DNA of 53,766 bases. Source: an uncultured Lachnospiraceae bacterium. GTDB lineage: Bacteria > Bacillota > Clostridia > Lachnospirales > Lachnospiraceae. The position numbers were made by a program, and so were the translations under genes. The number at the start of each line of letters is the position of its first letter. Position 1 is the first letter of the stretch. The DNA is taken from positions 1-53,766 of the forward strand of contig CAJTWM010000023.1 of assembly GCA_910579805.1 (NCBI GenBank). Direction: 5' to 3'. The notes under the pieces are model-generated. The model did not search any database. It was not told the origin of the DNA and worked only from the letters and a program-made list of their open reading frames with translations. Positions 52,160 through 53,766 of the stretch are shown piece by piece.

Positions 52160-53674
52160 TTGGCTTCATTGATCGAAAATGTAAAACGGATTTATACGGA
52201 TAAAGAAGCTATTAAACAGGCTATTACTGCCAAAGGCATCCCCGTTCCCGACGGGACTACTCTCGACCGGTATGCGGAACTGATCTCCAAAATCAACAGC
52301 GGCGTGGACTCGGGGGATGCCACCGCCGCTGCCGCCGATATACAATACGGCAAAACAGCTTATATAGATAACAAGAAAGTAACGGGAACCATGCCTAACC
52401 GGGGGACTGTCAACCACTCTTTACCGATCAACGGCAGTTTTACGATCCCAGCAGGGTATCATAACGGCAGCGGTAAAATCACACAAAACATTCTTTCCAA
52501 AGCCGCCGCTACCTATACCCCGTCGGCAGCAAATCAATCCATTGCCGCCGGACAATACTTATCAGGACAGCAGACAATAAAAGGAGACGCAAATCTCATT
52601 CCCGCCAACATAGTAAGGGGCAAGAAAATATTTGGAGTAACCGGCTCTGCCATCGCCTCTTCTGAAATCGACGGCAATAAAATAGCATGGGGAGAATCCA
52701 TTGTCGGAAAACAGGGAACAGGTTTTTCGGAAACCAATAACTATTATTATTACGCTCCCTTTTACCATAGGCTTTATTGGGGGCACGGCGTAGGTACCAA
52801 CGGGTCTCTCATCCATGGTTATGGCATAAACGGAACAGCTGAATCAGCATCGATTCAGTTAAATTCGGCAAAAACCTATCTTTGTATCCGCTATCATAAT
52901 ACCGAATACAATTTAGTCCCGATCAAACCGGCAACACAATCCTTTCATATCGACGTAACCAGAGTAACGGATAATTCCTATTTAGTATTTTATTATTTAG
53001 TTACAACAAGTACCGGATTACACGGAACCAAATATGTTCGGAAAGTTTCCATAGCTCCAGATGCAATTTCCCTGAAGGTCGGCGACGCCGTTACGCTTTG
53101 TGCCGCCGAATCAGCCTCCACCCACTATGCCGTAACAATCATGCGCAGTTTGTTTTCCAAATATGCCGCTTTCATACTGATTAAAAAGCATACCGTATCG
53201 TCAGAGCTGACAAGTTATTCTTATTTTACACTTTTTATCGATTCCGCAACCAATAAGCTGGCTGTGAAAAAGACCACCGATACAAACGGTAATGCCGTAA
53301 ACGTCAGTCTTGGCAGCACTTCCGATTACCATTTTTATGGAACTAACGTAGCATGGTCTTCTTCCGGTATCGCTTTTGATTCTCTTGCCGCTATCATAAG
53401 AGTCAAAAAATCAAATAATACTTACCATTTCTATACCTTACAGGGACTTACCAAAGAACTGGCTAAAAATACAAGCGCTCTGCCCGCCAACGGATATGCC
53501 CTTGTGCCGGATACTTCCTTTGATAACGGTTTCTTTTGTGGAAACACCGTTTTTGATAGCACCGGAAAAATGATATACGGAAACAATGCTAATTCCGGAA
53601 AAGTATATATGATGTTTGATCAGATAAATAATTGCTTTTATAACACAGGCTCCGGTTTTAAGACTACAAAATAA
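52160..53674 (+). CDS. phage tail-fibre-like protein
   Basis: 504 residues. Start is TTG at 52160 with AAAGGAGG upstream. The first 175 residues follow the standard fibre stem pattern: a short helix, YGKTAYIDNKKVTGTMPNRG, IPAGYHNGSGKI, TYTPSAANQSIAAGQYLSG, QTIKGDANLIPANIVRGKKI, FGVTG. The remaining 330 residues are beta-rich (NNYYYYAPFYHRLYWGHGV) without recognised homology, as expected for a receptor-binding domain. It probably decides which strains the particle binds. Last complete gene before the second repeat copy and the window edge. Confidence 0.8.
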   Translation: MASLIENVKRIYTDKEAIKQAITAKGIPVPDGTTLDRYAELISKINSGVDSGDATAAAADIQYGKTAYIDNKKVTGTMPNRGTVNHSLPINGSFTIPAGYHNGSGKITQNILSKAAATYTPSAANQSIAAGQYLSGQQTIKGDANLIPANIVRGKKIFGVTGSAIASSEIDGNKIAWGESIVGKQGTGFSETNNYYYYAPFYHRLYWGHGVGTNGSLIHGYGINGTAESASIQLNSAKTYLCIRYHNTEYNLVPIKPATQSFHIDVTRVTDNSYLVFYYLVTTSTGLHGTKYVRKVSIAPDAISLKVGDAVTLCAAESASTHYAVTIMRSLFSKYAAFILIKKHTVSSELTSYSYFTLFIDSATNKLAVKKTTDTNGNAVNVSLGSTSDYHFYGTNVAWSSSGIAFDSLAAIIRVKKSNNTYHFYTLQGLTKELAKNTSALPANGYALVPDTSFDNGFFCGNTVFDSTGKMIYGNNANSGKVYMMFDQINNCFYNTGSGFKTTK

Positions 53675-53689
53675 CATACAAAACCTTTT

Positions 53690-53766
53690 TAATTTTGCAC
53701 GGTTCAAACCGTTATTTATCCAAAAAACACCGTAATATCAGGCATTCTCCGGCTTTTAACTACCAG
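53690..53766 (+). repeat. 77-bp perfect direct repeat, copy 2 (runs to the window edge)
   Basis: Identical to 43806-43882 base for base, starting 16 bases after the tail-fibre stop codon. Because the window ends here, its full length and the next gene are unknown. The two copies bracket the tail-tube to tail-fibre module (about 9.9 kb from copy to copy). Confidence 0.9.

Noticed and set aside
1..53766. tRNA, rRNA, CRISPR, IS elements and attachment sites
   Set aside because: None could be recognised by eye; no tRNA flanks the island and no integrase is present in the window.

Overview
The window looks like a chromosomal stretch of a Lachnospiraceae-like clostridial Firmicute. It is moderately AT-rich, has strong AAGGAGG-type ribosome sites with frequent GTG and TTG starts, and carries Firmicutes-specific families (BceRSAB-type peptide sensing, SigV/RsiV, an FMN-riboswitch ribDEBAH operon, a FlxA-like protein, Agr-type signalling). 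No tRNA, rRNA, CRISPR array, IS element or integrase was seen.

Region 1 (1-31.5 kb) is ordinary chromosome, nearly all on the minus strand. It holds signalling and behaviour genes (hemerythrin/response-regulator fusion, degenerate-GGDEF/EAL protein, two chemoreceptors, an AgrC/AgrA-like pair), a BceRSAB-like antimicrobial-peptide module, a second two-component/ABC-2 module, an ECF sigma/anti-sigma pair of SigV/RsiV type, and scattered metabolic or resistance genes (acetyltransferases, ANT(6)-like nucleotidyltransferase, TrpB2, GH26, amidohydrolase, Pcp, MATE pump, AraC regulator). Region 2 (31.5-38 kb) is the riboflavin operon ribD-ribE-ribBA-ribH behind an FMN riboswitch with two possible terminators, then a D,D-carboxypeptidase and a FlxA-like coiled-coil protein.

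Region 3 (38-53.8 kb, running off the right edge) is a phage-derived or tailocin-like island and the most interesting part. Leftward lies an apparent operon: sigma-70-like factor, DUF262 protein, GH24 endolysin. Its promoter is a near-consensus sigma-A promoter with a perfect GAAC-N4-GTTC LexA (SOS) box in the spacer. Rightward lie a small protein and a 914-residue protein that I read as a single-chain double-psi beta-barrel RNA polymerase of the YonO/QDE-1/crAss-like superfamily, with a DxDxD motif at D581/D583/D585. Then follow a tail-tube-like protein, a tape measure, a small tail protein and a tail-fibre-like protein. A perfect 77-bp direct repeat follows the polymerase gene and recurs at the right edge, after the tail-fibre gene. 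The tape-measure gene is split by a group I intron, recognised by P1, P3, P6, P7, P8 and P9 pairings. The intron carries an opposite-strand zinc-ribbon gene instead of a homing endonuclease.

Proposed working model (inference): DNA damage removes LexA; the island's sigma factor, lysin and possibly its own RNA polymerase are made; the polymerase and/or sigma factor transcribes the tail module from the repeat-borne sequence; particles are released by the endolysin. No terminase, portal, capsid, integrase or sheath gene lies in the visible part, so a defective prophage, a flexible tailocin or the left part of a complete phage all remain possible.
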